DNA of 64,000 bases, taken from a bacterium (lineage in GTDB: Bacteria; Planctomycetota; Planctomycetia; Pirellulales; Pirellulaceae). The notes beneath the pieces are model-generated. The model was not told the DNA's origin and searched no databases. It saw only the letters and a list, made by a program, of their open reading frames with translations. Positions 8,301 to 16,325 of the stretch are shown piece by piece (within the stretch, counting starts at the first letter, position 1; each line of letters begins with the position of its first letter). The stretch spans positions 1 to 64,000 of the forward strand of contig JAUIGN010000038.1 in NCBI GenBank assembly GCA_030430075.1, in the 5' to 3' direction. The translations under genes were made by a program, and so were the position numbers.

Positions 8301-10860
8301 GCAGCGCGCCGTTCGGTCCGATATGGATGTTTTGCAGTGCCTCGATTTCAAGGGTGCCGGCAGCGGTCGTTTCCACCGGTTGATCGACCGTCACGGTCAT
8401 CGCGGCGACCGTCAATCGGCCGCTGCCGATCCGGGTCGGCGTGGTCTGAAAGGCGACCGTGTCGTCGACGCCGGCCGCCAGCGTCAAGTCCGCATCGAAA
8501 GACGGATCCAGCCCTTCGATGTGCAGCCTGTCGACTCCCCCACCCCCTTGAAGATCCGACTGCACCACCAGGGATTGGCCCGGATTGGCAAACGAGACGC
8601 CGACCGAGGACGTCGACTGGATCCGTGAACGGCCTCCGCCGGAGGTGAGATCCGCCAGCGTGATCGTCTCGTCTCCCCCGCGAAAGACGAAGGCGAGATC
8701 GGCGCTGGGCCGCTGGTCGGAGACGGTATCAATCCCGGCATACGCGACAGGTTGCGAACCGGCTGTGTCGACCGTTCCGCTGCTGGGAGAAGTCAACGTA
8801 TGCGTGACGGTCCCCACCGGGATACTGCCGGCAAGCACCAGCCGATCGCCGACTGCCGCCGCTGGCTGGCCGGCATCAAACACGAGGCGTTGCGTGAAGC
8901 TGCCGCTATCGTAGTTGACCGTCAACGTGTCATCGCCCCCCAGCGTGTCGACTCGCACTTCGTCACCGCCAACCTCGGCGAACGGGACGATGACCGTGTG
9001 AGGATCCGGACGAAGCGCGTTCCCAATTGTCGTCGTCAACACCAGTTGAGGATCATGGATGACAAATTGTCCGGAGGTCGTGTCGGATTGAATGGTGAGG
9101 TTGTCGTTGGATAGACCGCCGTTGATATCGGTGATGACGAGGTTGCCGAGGCCGTCGACGGCAACCTCCGTCTCCGCCGTACCGGCGTCCAGCAACGCCA
9201 CATCATTTCCGCCACCGTCACTCCCGGTTCCGGCATCAAAGTCATACGAAATCGTGAACACGCGCTGATCGATCTCGAGGACGGCCTGCTGGGGCAGATC
9301 GACAAAGTGACCCGTGACCGGCTCCGTTCCGTCGTTCGCTATGATCACGAACGGACCGATGGGAGCGGCGGGGAATGGGCCCGCGAGAGTCCCCAGCAAC
9401 TGCACGCCACCGTCCAGGCTGACGGTGCCGGTGACCTGTAGCTGATCGTGCAGGCCGGCAGGGCTGCTGGGGGTCGGCCCCTCGAGATCAACCGCGAAAC
9501 GCGCTCCGTTCCGGAAGCTCACGTCGGCCGTCTGGAGAATGCCGGGGGTCGGCCCCGGGACAAGTTCACCCTGCACGTCAAGCGGGCCGCCAAGCGTTCC
9601 GCTGCCGGTCACCGCGACGCCGTCGGCCACGCTGATGGGACCAACGGCAGTCAACCCGAAGGCGCCCTGGAGGCCATTTAACGGGCCGACGCGGTCGATG
9701 ATCAGCGGTCGATCGTTGCTGATCTGAATGGTCCCGAGGGGCGCGTTGTGCGCGGCCACGCGGACGACCGACACGTCAAGATCATCGTCGTCGCCCATCC
9801 CGTTGGCCGCCCGCAAGGCCAGGGACGTGGTCGTGACGAGCGGCAGTTCGTCGTTCGTCCGGTCGACGATCGCTCCCGCGCCCGCATCCAGCTCGACGGC
9901 TTCGCCGGCTGTGATGCGGCCACCGAGGATCACGTTCTGGGTGTCGACACGCACCCTGGCTGCCGACCCCGCCAGGATCAGATCGCCGCCGAGCTCCACG
10001 CGGTCAGCGCCGGCACCGGTCATGATGTCCAGGCGCTCGTTCTGGTGGTCGTTGTCGGCGGCCGCAATGGTCACCCGATCATCGCCGTCACCAAGCGTCC
10101 CGGACGGCGATGTGTCGATCGTGACCTGGGCATTCCCGTGAAACGCGACGTCGGCAAAGCGAACACCGTCGGTCCCGCCGGCCAGCGAATTGCCCAGCGT
10201 GCCCGTGACGCGGATTGCCTCGCGAAACGGCTGCCGCGCCAACCCGTTGGCGATCTGCAACGTATCATGGCTTTCCGGCGGCGTTTCCAATCTGGCCAAC
10301 AAGGTCGAATGAATGTCGACACCTTCCAGGCCGGTGAACGCGATCGACCCTCCATCCACCTGCACAGAACCGGTATGCGGAGGCGAACCGGGAACGGCAT
10401 CCGGCACATACACCGCGGTTTCCAGGCCGCTGCCAACAATCGCCAGGCTGTCGCCGGCCGTCGTATCCGCGCCACCATGAAACGTCACACCGCCGGTTAG
10501 CAGCTCGAAGGGATCGCCGGCGGTGAAGTCGACGGTCAGCCGGTTGTCTTCCGCCGCGCCGTTGACGACAACCACATCGAAGTCGGCATCGGCCAGAACG
10601 AACTGGTGTGCCAGGTTGGCCGGATCGTCCGTATTGAAAATCTTGGCAGTGCTTGGGCTGTCGCGGATCAGCGTCGCATTGGGAAAGGTGTTGCCATCCA
10701 AGTCGAGCGTGAAGGTGCCGGTCAGCAGGTGGCGCGACTCCAGCCCTTCGAGCCGCAACCTGCGTCGTCGAGACCGCACACGGCGCGGTCGCCGGCGTCG
10801 CCCATTCGATGGTCCGAGCCGCCCCGGGATCGCTGGCTGAAACAGGTGCTGCCAAAACAT
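2377..10860 (-). CDS. Giant surface protein with cadherin-like domains and C-terminal dockerin
   Basis: A predicted exported protein of about 2,827 residues, probably an extracellular adhesin or matrix protein. The start at ATG 10860 is chosen because GGAGG lies ~10 nt upstream and because it places an Arg-rich leader and the planctomycete motif LEGLESRHLL at residues ~37-46. Residues ~50-1350 are Gly/Asp/Val-rich beta-helical sequence resembling filamentous haemagglutinin and autotransporter-associated repeats (repeated GxNDVALL endings). Residues ~1380-1730 hold tandem cadherin/VCBS-like domains (NDPPAASDDAYTVNEDTLL; GNVLANDTDVDD). A PKD-like segment (HTYPVAGLFSVLVEIDD) follows. Residues ~2625-2690 form a dockerin pair (DVDDDGYVTPHDVLRIVNHI and DVNNDRFATSLDALHVINFL) with Ca2+-binding Asp/Asn positions. 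The partner cohesin is not in the window. Confidence 0.88.
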   Translation of the reverse strand: MFWQHLFQPAIPGRLGPSNGRRRRPRRVRSRRRRLRLEGLESRHLLTGTFTLDLDGNTFPNATLIRDSPSTAKIFNTDDPANLAHQFVLADADFDVVVVNGAAEDNRLTVDFTAGDPFELLTGGVTFHGGADTTAGDSLAIVGSGLETAVYVPDAVPGSPPHTGSVQVDGGSIAFTGLEGVDIHSTLLARLETPPESHDTLQIANGLARQPFREAIRVTGTLGNSLAGGTDGVRFADVAFHGNAQVTIDTSPSGTLGDGDDRVTIAAADNDHQNERLDIMTGAGADRVELGGDLILAGSAARVRVDTQNVILGGRITAGEAVELDAGAGAIVDRTNDELPLVTTTSLALRAANGMGDDDDLDVSVVRVAAHNAPLGTIQISNDRPLIIDRVGPLNGLQGAFGLTAVGPISVADGVAVTGSGTLGGPLDVQGELVPGPTPGILQTADVSFRNGARFAVDLEGPTPSSPAGLHDQLQVTGTVSLDGGVQLLGTLAGPFPAAPIGPFVIIANDGTEPVTGHFVDLPQQAVLEIDQRVFTISYDFDAGTGSDGGGNDVALLDAGTAETEVAVDGLGNLVITDINGGLSNDNLTIQSDTTSGQFVIHDPQLVLTTTIGNALRPDPHTVIVPFAEVGGDEVRVDTLGGDDTLTVNYDSGSFTQRLVFDAGQPAAAVGDRLVLAGSIPVGTVTHTLTSPSSGTVDTAGSQPVAYAGIDTVSDQRPSADLAFVFRGGDETITLADLTSGGGRSRIQSTSSVGVSFANPGQSLVVQSDLQGGGGVDRLHIEGLDPSFDADLTLAAGVDDTVAFQTTPTRIGSGRLTVAAMTVTVDQPVETTAAGTLEIEALQNIHIGPNGALRTVDGNLAVKANEFGVAGDFHGVEIHGAVHSMAGDLLLSGQGGTAIDNRGVVLQPGSDVRADGGELQVIGKGGSGGARNHGVLFMDGDVLAESVLILGTAGPGPGSVGVLALMANVSATNGGATWQGISADALDIDLSQTTIDTGSAGTLKLQVDDLAISPDSRLQGAGELVIEPRTPVRPIAVGGVGPGLSLNDDALAAFADGFASITIGDPANGSGGIEILTATFTDPLTLAGGTIADREEMVDLTNTDAADPLLELAGDVAPGGGGVATFATVGDTRLAADHTLSIDIGGATAGTGPGHHDALEVVGTLAIGTNTVLSTTAFDDGSGSPFVPADGDQLVIVNNDGSEPIQGTFAGLAEGDRISSDFLGSGVNAYITYQGGSNGNDVALLLNGSPTIGGTLAGQTSDDSGPLSPFGNVTIRDASPALGVTIALSAAGANGRLRPIDGGAAARFTLTAPGVYRITDAAGTPLGVTAAEAESLIRLLEFLPTPNQVATGQTVSTVMTIEVDDGVNPPASDDATTVIVSSLNDPPAASDDAYTVNEDTLLTIAIPGDGLLANDIDPDVGAMLAVSQIDAISSQGAAVTAEADGRFTYDPTVMTAATLQALREGQVLNDTFTYTVSDGELTSTAVATVAVSGINDAPLAAVDTAQLDEAIDGLPAPNRVSGNVLANDTDVDDSAATFRVTTAGTLAGSFGTLVIADDGTFSYMLDDNNPLIDSLNVGDTLMDLFDYVVSDDHPNGNAKTDSNQLLVTIHGANDQPTAFDDRAMVTEDNAPAASGNLIAGQDGIGTDNDPDDERATLQVVEVAGDSAGQAVGQFGRLDWNPDGSYTYTLDPNFQSLADGETTTEAFAYAVSDPGGRQAMAQLEVTATGVNDPPAVEAGTGNQLVAKGTEFTVQDIVAFRDVDLVDQHLVRIDWDFDGLAPNFDDILVGGVDFTEDSTGGQPVPSELFTPDVQHTYPVAGLFSVLVEIDDQQGGLTQHQFQIEAVEVVARDDTFAASETGLLEDNVLRPQGIANPDTTVGRVHVVQVQGEPVSDAGETVVFSPLGATITIQADGSFAYDPAASGFLRALPAGVVVADTWTYAVATTVDPVLPGLPAADAATVTVNVQGLADIEIDLSLNWDPVLGVGFDPDNDGSSADAVTLSQDALGDLIVTINGRRLPVEPLQNASAGGTASGNLPLNQPVVVRGTGDDETLTVDLSEGSLATIDFVGNAGINRLELVGGTTVVQGRFDQLNRNDGRITLDGQLLRTFNVGPIQVDLEVMDVTFAHHRLADEAVTATADGGELTVSSSFGSATTIIVPQHSVAFEAGGDNQLVIGGFSAAGVDLAAEAGLIRLGERIVTGAARQTFTGPVVLQGATELAGSAVHFEDTVDGSASALTIDGEATFMGNVTQVAELDISRAAMLQDVSLTTSGSQHFGGIVTASGTVAFLSGDQVTFDDDVVGEGDLSGPASVAVTAAGPVLLRGGASGLGSFSVDGAEIEFDPATGAKMLTTSGDVSLVAHTRDVIMDTVHLDTIGNIEIHALTGLFLGQLVATGDVTLRVTNGGIADGNPTGADIRAKRLTMEAATGIGSARIQGGMVTARDPLETQVVELDAVAGGIGIFLVNEGALQVARAVADPAAGAPYGVVDIRAASPLHIISGRSAGELCGTDPDATVCGLAVHLTATVGPDPGDDLVVHAGARVHASAAASSAGGVVRLTAGDRVHVKPGAAIQAASGITIVVGELADVFIEGDVEPDPDVVIDNALVDDGGESADGEANPWHNRQIRWDVDDDGYVTPHDVLRIVNHINNGSSPVLGEGESAEVIPNVYLDVNNDRFATSLDALHVINFLNRGRLGEGEAAAANLPSAVAATGGQRSSGSRDSQVDAWWAAQGAPTSPLWLWDDVQPVASIGRPKLPSQDVAVPQPSNSPRPVAGQPSSTRYAHRVRAAVLPPVQTELLGRSFERILDEVAGEVERRDELSATFPMSR

Positions 10861-11154
10861 GGTGAATGGCCTCCCTCGACCAGGTTTCCCGGCTATCACC
10901 GCAAGAATGGACCGCTCCGACTGGAGCACTCGCCTGATCTGAAACGGCCGGCCTGAGATGACCGATGAGCGACCGGCGAGAATGACGCGGCGTTCCTCAG
11001 AATAGCCCGAACCGAAACACAACACAAAGTGTATGGCTGTTTTTTGACGTGGCGCAGGGAACGTCCACAGCCTGGATCCGTCATGACCCAAGGGCCATCA
11101 GCCCGCGATTCCGCTACGGCCAGCGGACCGGACATCGCGCGCAGAGAACCGGAC

Positions 11155-11310
11155 GGTGGCGCGGATGATTCGTCAACCGTTGGGCGCTTACCCGCGGTTT
11201 CGTTGCTTGCCAAACGAACCGGAGCCCAACGCGTTCCGACTGAGATGCTCAGCGCTTTGGGTAAGTTCACCACGAACGTTGGCGACACAGCGACCGGGCC
11301 TGAATCGCTG
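11155..11310 (+). repeat. Family B interspersed repeat, copy B1
   Basis: A diverged element of ~150 bp. It has the ordered blocks AACCGTTGGGCGCTTACC, then CCAAACGAACCGGAG, then CGCGTTCCGACTGAGATG, then GGGTAAGTTCACCACGAACG and GCGACACAGCGACC. The same blocks in the same order occur at 20932, 22415, 26501, 28435 and 48470. It lies between the giant gene and the 3' end of the sialate O-acetylesterase gene. The rest of 10861-11510 shows no gene. Confidence 0.7.
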
Positions 11311-11510
11311 GTCGTCGACGTGTCATCCGCGCCTGGGCAATCACCACGCGCGGATGCGGCCGGGCACCGGTAGCCACCGAAACCATGCGAAAGCGCCTGG
11401 GGTACCGTGCCCGGACCTCTGGAGTTGTCACGCGGTCGAACGGCGCGGTGGGAATGGCACCGATGTCACCGCCTAACGGTCTGCCGATCGCCGCTTACCG
11501 GCAAGCATGT

Positions 11511-12974
11511 CTACCAGTCATCGGTCCGAAACGGCGACGCGGGAATCCCCTCGCGATTGTAAAGATTCGCGCCCTCCGGATTCATGGTGTAGGCATAGCG
11601 GACCGCCACCGGCTTGGCGACACCCTCTGCCTTGACGACGACGGTCTCGCCGTCGATCGTGGCGTCCGCCCAGTGCCACTTGCGATCCTCGCCCGCCACC
11701 GCGAACCGTTGCAGTTTGCCGCCCTTGTCTTCCGCGGTCGGTTCCAGTCCCTCTTTCTTGCCGGCCATCAAACCGCTGCCGACATGGTCGAAGGTGAGTC
11801 GAATCGAGTCGCCCTCGACCTTGTGCCCTTTGAAAAGCGGACCGCTGGGCACCAGGTCCTGTTTACCGTACGTCTGGTGTAACGCCCATTGGGCGAGCCG
11901 CCAACCGACATCCTGCTTGTTGCGCGGGTGGATATCGTTGTCTTCGCCAATGTCGGTGATTACCGCCATGCCCGTGTGCTCGATGTCGAGCGCCTGCCGC
12001 TGCGCTTCGCGAAGCTGGGCCCATCCGTCGCCCCCGGCCGGATCGTCGTTCGGCTTCCTGAAATCGGCCAACTGAACCCAGTAGAACGCCAACTCAGGGT
12101 TGAACAGACGCCGCCAACCGTTCACCAGGGCGTGCTTCTTGTGGTAGTAGGACTTGCCTTCGTTGCCGTTGGATTCTCCCTGGTACCAGATCGCGCCGCG
12201 CATGGCGAAGGGGGCCAGCGGGTGAACCATGGCGTGGTAGATGGCCGAGGGAGAACGGCCGGTGACCTTGGTTTCGGCCGTGTACGCGTCCACCTGGTCG
12301 GCGATTGCCTTCAGTTCCGGGACACTATGAAAACCGGCCGGCGACGTCCACGGTTCGATCCTGGTACCTCCCCAGTTCGATCCGACCAGCCCGATGGGGA
12401 CCTGCAACTCCCGCTGCAAGCGGCGGCCGAAGAAATAGCCGACGGCGGAAAATGCCTTGGCCGTTTCGGGTTGGCAAACCTGCCAACTCCCCGGACAGGT
12501 GTCTTTCGGCACCGGGGAGGTCAGATGCCCAGGCACATTGAAGAGTCGAATCTGGGGGTGGTCGGCCGCAGCAATCTCCTTGTCCGGATTCATGGCCAAC
12601 CGCAACGGCCACTCCATGTTGGACTGCCCGGAGCAGATCCAGACTTCGCCAATTAATACATCCTGGATGTCGACCTGATTGGCGCCTTTCACCTGCAACG
12701 TCTGGCCTTCGGCATTGGCCTGCAACGCGTCGAGCGTCACTTGCCAGCGTCCTCCGTCATCCGCCTTGGTACTCTTGGTCTGTTCACCCAAGGCAACCGT
12801 CACGGACTCGCCCGGATCGGCCCAGCCCCAGACCGGTACGGGCAGATCGCGCTGCAAGACCATCGAGTCGCTGAAGATCGAAGCCAACTTTACATCGGCG
12901 GCCGCCGAGCCGACCAGGCCAAGAACAGTCAAAAACAGCAGCAGGCCTGACAGTCGTTGTCGGTAGTTCATCAT
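11511..12974 (-). CDS. Sialate O-acetylesterase
   Basis: An exported 487-residue carbohydrate esterase predicted to remove O-acetyl groups from sialic acids or related glycans. The start is placed at the ATG-ATG at 12974/12971, directly before a signal peptide (LLLFLTVLGLVGSAAADV); the upstream open extension has no homology-like features. Ser118 in the block CSGQSNMEWPL is the SGNH nucleophile, and WYQGESNGNEGKSYYHKK is the second family block. The C-terminal DNDIHPRNK should contribute the Asp/His of the triad. The start of the mature protein (IFSDSMVLQRDLPVPVWGWA) is the usual beta-sandwich segment of this family. It is divergent from the SGNH and sialidase-like genes, suggesting a glycan-degradation locus. 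Confidence 0.9.
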   Translation of the reverse strand: MMNYRQRLSGLLLFLTVLGLVGSAAADVKLASIFSDSMVLQRDLPVPVWGWADPGESVTVALGEQTKSTKADDGGRWQVTLDALQANAEGQTLQVKGANQVDIQDVLIGEVWICSGQSNMEWPLRLAMNPDKEIAAADHPQIRLFNVPGHLTSPVPKDTCPGSWQVCQPETAKAFSAVGYFFGRRLQRELQVPIGLVGSNWGGTRIEPWTSPAGFHSVPELKAIADQVDAYTAETKVTGRSPSAIYHAMVHPLAPFAMRGAIWYQGESNGNEGKSYYHKKHALVNGWRRLFNPELAFYWVQLADFRKPNDDPAGGDGWAQLREAQRQALDIEHTGMAVITDIGEDNDIHPRNKQDVGWRLAQWALHQTYGKQDLVPSGPLFKGHKVEGDSIRLTFDHVGSGLMAGKKEGLEPTAEDKGGKLQRFAVAGEDRKWHWADATIDGETVVVKAEGVAKPVAVRYAYTMNPEGANLYNREGIPASPFRTDDW

Positions 12975-13630
12975 TTCATTCGCCCTGGGGTGTGCAGGTT
13001 CCTGGAAAGACGGGTCGCACTTTGGCCGGAGCGGCGCGCCGAGCCGATCAAGGCGACTCGGGCGATGCAACCCGTCGAGCGTATGCGCGTGAAAAACGCG
13101 CGGGGCCGATTCACCGTAACGCCGGAACGCTTCTCGTCCCAAGCAGCCGTCCGCGCGTTCACAATATACTGAAACCGGCCCGCCAACGCGACAATGGCAG
13201 CCATGACCGGCAAGCTGCGGCACCCCTTCGTACGCCGGCTCGTCGCTCATGCAGCGCGACGACAAAACTCCGGCCAAGCGCGACTTCTGGCAGTTCCTGA
13301 ATGCGACAAGCGTCACCTCCAGACGCGTCGACCCTGCCATCGCCCATCCCCGACCCGATGGCCAGGCGCCGCTCACCTTTTGCGACGCCCGCGCGGCTGC
13401 CCTAGATGGCTTGTACCAGGTTTCGCTTTACAAATGAGTCAAGTTGGAGCGACCAACGGGAGCGGACGAACATGCCGCGAGCGTCAGCTCGCTATTGGTC
13501 CGAGGCCCTGCCTCGCTAGAATGTCATCAGCCGCGGTCGTCGCCGGCGGACCGGAGTCCGTCGCCGTGGTCCCGCCTGCCGACTGCCAGGCAAGCCCTCG
13601 CCGGTCGCATCCTGATCCCCCTGCAATACC
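12975..13630. other. Intergenic region between glycan-enzyme genes
   Basis: This 656-bp divergent spacer should hold promoters for the sialate O-acetylesterase and SGNH genes. Open frames here lack ribosome-binding sites and domain signals. The only structure I recognise is the family C repeat at 13475-13522. Confidence 0.5.
13475..13522. repeat. Family C double-hairpin repeat, copy C1
   Basis: This 48-bp sequence is identical to 16278-16325. It contains two successive hairpins, CGAGC-GTCA-GCTCG and CGAGGC-CCT-GCCTCG, and ends GCTAGAAT. It lies upstream of the SGNH hydrolase gene. Confidence 0.85.
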
Positions 13631-14479
13631 ATGCCCAAAGGCTTATTGACCACTTGCCGACGCGCTGCTCCCCTCCTGCTGATCGCCTTCAGCAGCCTGT
13701 TTGGGCCGGCGTTCGCTGCCGCCGAACACGACGGAAAACTGCAGATTCTCTTGCTGGGCGACAGCACCACCGAGGGCAGCATTCCTCGGTTGATCAAACC
13801 GGGCGGACCACACTTGGAACAGGTCCTGGAACAACTGCTGGCCGCCGAGGGCGACTTGCCCCCCTGCCATGTGATCAATTCGAGCCTGAGCGGCGAATAC
13901 ATTCGTCGTTTGATCGATTCCGGCCGCTACGCCCGTGATGCCCAACAACTGCCCGGTCTGGACTTCATCCTGATCCGGTATGGGCTCAACGACCGAGCCA
14001 AACGGGAGGACTTTGCGACAAACTTCCCGCGGGATTTTCACGAACTGCTGCGCCGGTTGCGGACCGATCACCCGCAGGCACAGCTCATCCCGATGACCGT
14101 GATTCCCTTCTCCAGCGACGCGGTCAGCCAGGAAATCAACGACTTGATTCGCAAGGTTGCCAACGATGAAGGGCTGCCCGTTTTTGATATCTACCCGCGC
14201 TACGCGGCCGAGCTGAAGAAGGGCCCCAATATGCTCAACTACCGACGCTATCCGCTGGAAAGGGTCCCCGAAAAATACCACCCGCTGGTCAAGCCGTTTC
14301 TGATCCGCGACAGTGTGGTCGTGATGGCAAACGAGCTCGATCCGATCCTCGGCCACCTCCCCGGCTGGTACAACGACCGGCACCCGAACCTGAGCGGCTA
14401 TAATGTGATCGCGGACGAGACGGCCAAGTACCTGGGACAACTCCTTCGAGCCCAAACCGAGAAGGCTGCGAGACGGTAG
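13631..14479 (+). CDS. Exported SGNH/GDSL-family hydrolase
   Basis: A 282-residue protein with an N-terminal signal peptide (LLLIAFSSLFGPAFA, cleavage near residue 30). The GDST block places the nucleophile at Ser45, RYGLND near residue 118 is block III with the oxyanion Asn, and DRHPNLSGY near residue 255 supplies the catalytic Asp/His of block V. The likely activity is esterase on a glycan or polysaccharide acyl group; the substrate is not predictable. It is followed after 27 nt by the sialidase-like gene on the same strand, so the two are probably co-transcribed. Confidence 0.85.
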   Translation: MPKGLLTTCRRAAPLLLIAFSSLFGPAFAAAEHDGKLQILLLGDSTTEGSIPRLIKPGGPHLEQVLEQLLAAEGDLPPCHVINSSLSGEYIRRLIDSGRYARDAQQLPGLDFILIRYGLNDRAKREDFATNFPRDFHELLRRLRTDHPQAQLIPMTVIPFSSDAVSQEINDLIRKVANDEGLPVFDIYPRYAAELKKGPNMLNYRRYPLERVPEKYHPLVKPFLIRDSVVVMANELDPILGHLPGWYNDRHPNLSGYNVIADETAKYLGQLLRAQTEKAARR

Positions 14480-14506
14480 TCCGACGGCAATTCAGCGAGC
14501 CACCGC

Positions 14507-15745
14507 ATGCATCTGAAACATTTGATCGTGTTGATCGTCGTTCTGTGCGGGATCATGTGTCGAACCGGCGCGTGGGCGGCCGACCGGCCGCTGATCGCGT
14601 CGATTTCCAAGCAAACGTTGTGGCGCAACCGTGATGGCCAGGGACGGACCTGGTTTCATCCCCGTGCGTGCATGCTGCCGGATGCGTCGGGCCAGCCGAT
14701 TGCCCTGATGTGCCTCCAGGAGATTGGCGGCTCGGACTACTTCGGACCGGTCCATTGGTCCCAGTCCACGGACCTGGGACGTACCTGGACAGAGCCGCAA
14801 CCGATCCCGGCCCTGGGTCGCGATCCGGTTGCCGGACGCAACGATGGGCTGATGGCCGGCGTTTGCGACGTCACACCCCAATACCATCCGGTCAGCGGGA
14901 AAGTGATTGCGCTGGGGCACGTCGTGTTCTACAAAGGAGACTACTTCGCTCGGAAAGAACAACTCTCCCGCTACCCGGTCTATGCCACTCGGTCCGCAGA
15001 TGGGACCTGGTCGGGTCGCAAGATTCTCGCCTGGGACGATCCTCGCGGCAAACACATCTACACCAACAACTGCGGGCAGCGGGTCGTGCTGCCGAATGGC
15101 GACGTGCAGATGTCATTCACCTTCGGTCCGCAGGCAACGAATCGGATGGTGGCCGGCGTTCGTGCGATTTTCGACGGCGAACGCCTCAGCGTGCGCGAGG
15201 TCGGCCCGCCGCTGCACCACCCACATGGACGCGGACTGCTGGAGCCGAGCGTAACGCGATTCGACGACGCCTTCTGGATGACGATGCGGGCGGAAGACGG
15301 GCGGGGTTACGTCAGTGTCAGCCGCGATGGACTGCGATGGGAAGAGAAACGGGCCTGGAGTTGGGAGGACGGGACGCCGCTGGGAATGTCCACCACCCAG
15401 CAACACTGGCTGACCCACAGTGACGGACTCTTCCTTGTTTATACGAGGAAGGACGAGTCGAACCGCAACGTCCTGCGGTGGCGATCACCGTTGTGGGTCG
15501 CCCAGGTCGACCCGCAGCAACGGTGCCTGCTCAAAGACACCGAACAAGTCGTTCTGCCGCTGGTCGGTGACGGGGTCGACGACCCGGATACCGTCGCCTT
15601 AATGGGTAACTTCAACGTCACCAACGCCAGCCCGACGGAGTCGTGGGTCACCGTGGGTGAATGGATGCCGCGCAGCGGCTATCGAGGTGATGTGCTGTTG
15701 GCCAAGATCCGCTGGTCGAAACCCAACCTCCGACCGCTGTGGTGA
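14507..15745 (+). CDS. Sialidase-like (BNR/Asp-box) exported protein
   Basis: A 412-residue protein with a signal peptide (LIVLIVVLCGIMCRTGAWA) and a six-bladed-propeller type sequence. One clear Asp box (STDLGRTW, residues ~85-92) and one degenerate box (SRDGLRW) are visible. The N-terminal part (RTWFHPRACML) takes the place of the FRIP-like region. These features fit the exo-alpha-sialidase superfamily, members of which act on sialic acid or other glycosides. With the sialate O-acetylesterase and SGNH hydrolase nearby, a role in degrading acylated host or algal glycans is plausible. Enzyme specificity is uncertain, since many planctomycete propellers of this family are uncharacterised. Confidence 0.78.
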   Translation: MHLKHLIVLIVVLCGIMCRTGAWAADRPLIASISKQTLWRNRDGQGRTWFHPRACMLPDASGQPIALMCLQEIGGSDYFGPVHWSQSTDLGRTWTEPQPIPALGRDPVAGRNDGLMAGVCDVTPQYHPVSGKVIALGHVVFYKGDYFARKEQLSRYPVYATRSADGTWSGRKILAWDDPRGKHIYTNNCGQRVVLPNGDVQMSFTFGPQATNRMVAGVRAIFDGERLSVREVGPPLHHPHGRGLLEPSVTRFDDAFWMTMRAEDGRGYVSVSRDGLRWEEKRAWSWEDGTPLGMSTTQQHWLTHSDGLFLVYTRKDESNRNVLRWRSPLWVAQVDPQQRCLLKDTEQVVLPLVGDGVDDPDTVALMGNFNVTNASPTESWVTVGEWMPRSGYRGDVLLAKIRWSKPNLRPLW

Positions 15746-15877
15746 AGCCGTCCGTTCGGGCGGCCATCGGCCATCGCTGCACTCGCCAACCAACGACAGA
15801 CCCACCTTCCGACGAACCTGCCAACGGAAGCACCACGGACAGCCCCGCGCTCAGCCGCCGCCCTGGAGTGACGCGTC

Positions 15878-16192
15878 ATGGAAACCTTCTCGGTCGTCTC
15901 GATCATCTGCCCTTCCTGCGGGACCGAATTGGAACCGACCGCGGATGTCTGCCAAGAGTGCGGGGCCAGCACGGCGAGCGACCGCCCGGATGGGAACCTC
16001 ATGGATCGGCCGTGGATGCTGGCCATCGTCGTCTTGCACCTGGGGCTGATCGGCATTCCCCTCTATTGGCGCACCAAATACTCCATCCCGATCCGCCTCG
16101 CCATCATTGGGTTCTCCATCGTGTACACCATCTTCGTGGTTGTCGTCACGATTCGAGTCTTGCGATACGTGTACCACGCTTTCCAAGGATGA
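15878..16192 (+). CDS. Zinc-ribbon, two-TM membrane protein
   Basis: A 104-residue protein with an N-terminal zinc ribbon (CPSC at residues 11-14 and CQEC about 12 residues later), followed by two hydrophobic segments (LAIVVLHLGLIGIPLYW and LAIIGFSIVYTIFVVVVTI). The ribbon is predicted to be cytoplasmic. GGAG ~9 nt upstream supports ATG 15878. Function is unknown; small zinc-ribbon membrane proteins of this design are common in planctomycetes. Confidence 0.72.
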   Translation: METFSVVSIICPSCGTELEPTADVCQECGASTASDRPDGNLMDRPWMLAIVVLHLGLIGIPLYWRTKYSIPIRLAIIGFSIVYTIFVVVVTIRVLRYVYHAFQG

Positions 16193-16277
16193 TGCCGTCA
16201 GGCGCTTGAACCACAGGCTCGACGACCTGCCGGAGCGGATGGACATGTCGCGAGCGTCAGCCTGGATCAACCATCGG

Positions 16278-16325
16278 CCGCGAGCGTCAGCTCGCTATTG
16301 GTCCGAGGCCCTGCCTCGCTAGAAT
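16278..16325. repeat. Family C double-hairpin repeat, copy C2
   Basis: Identical over 48 bp to 13475-13522. Its last 7 bases overlap the stop codon and final codons of the minus-strand MBL gene (stop CTA at 16319-16321). A partial GCGAGCGTCAGC precedes it near 16252. The hairpins would lie in the 3' region of the MBL transcript. Confidence 0.85.
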
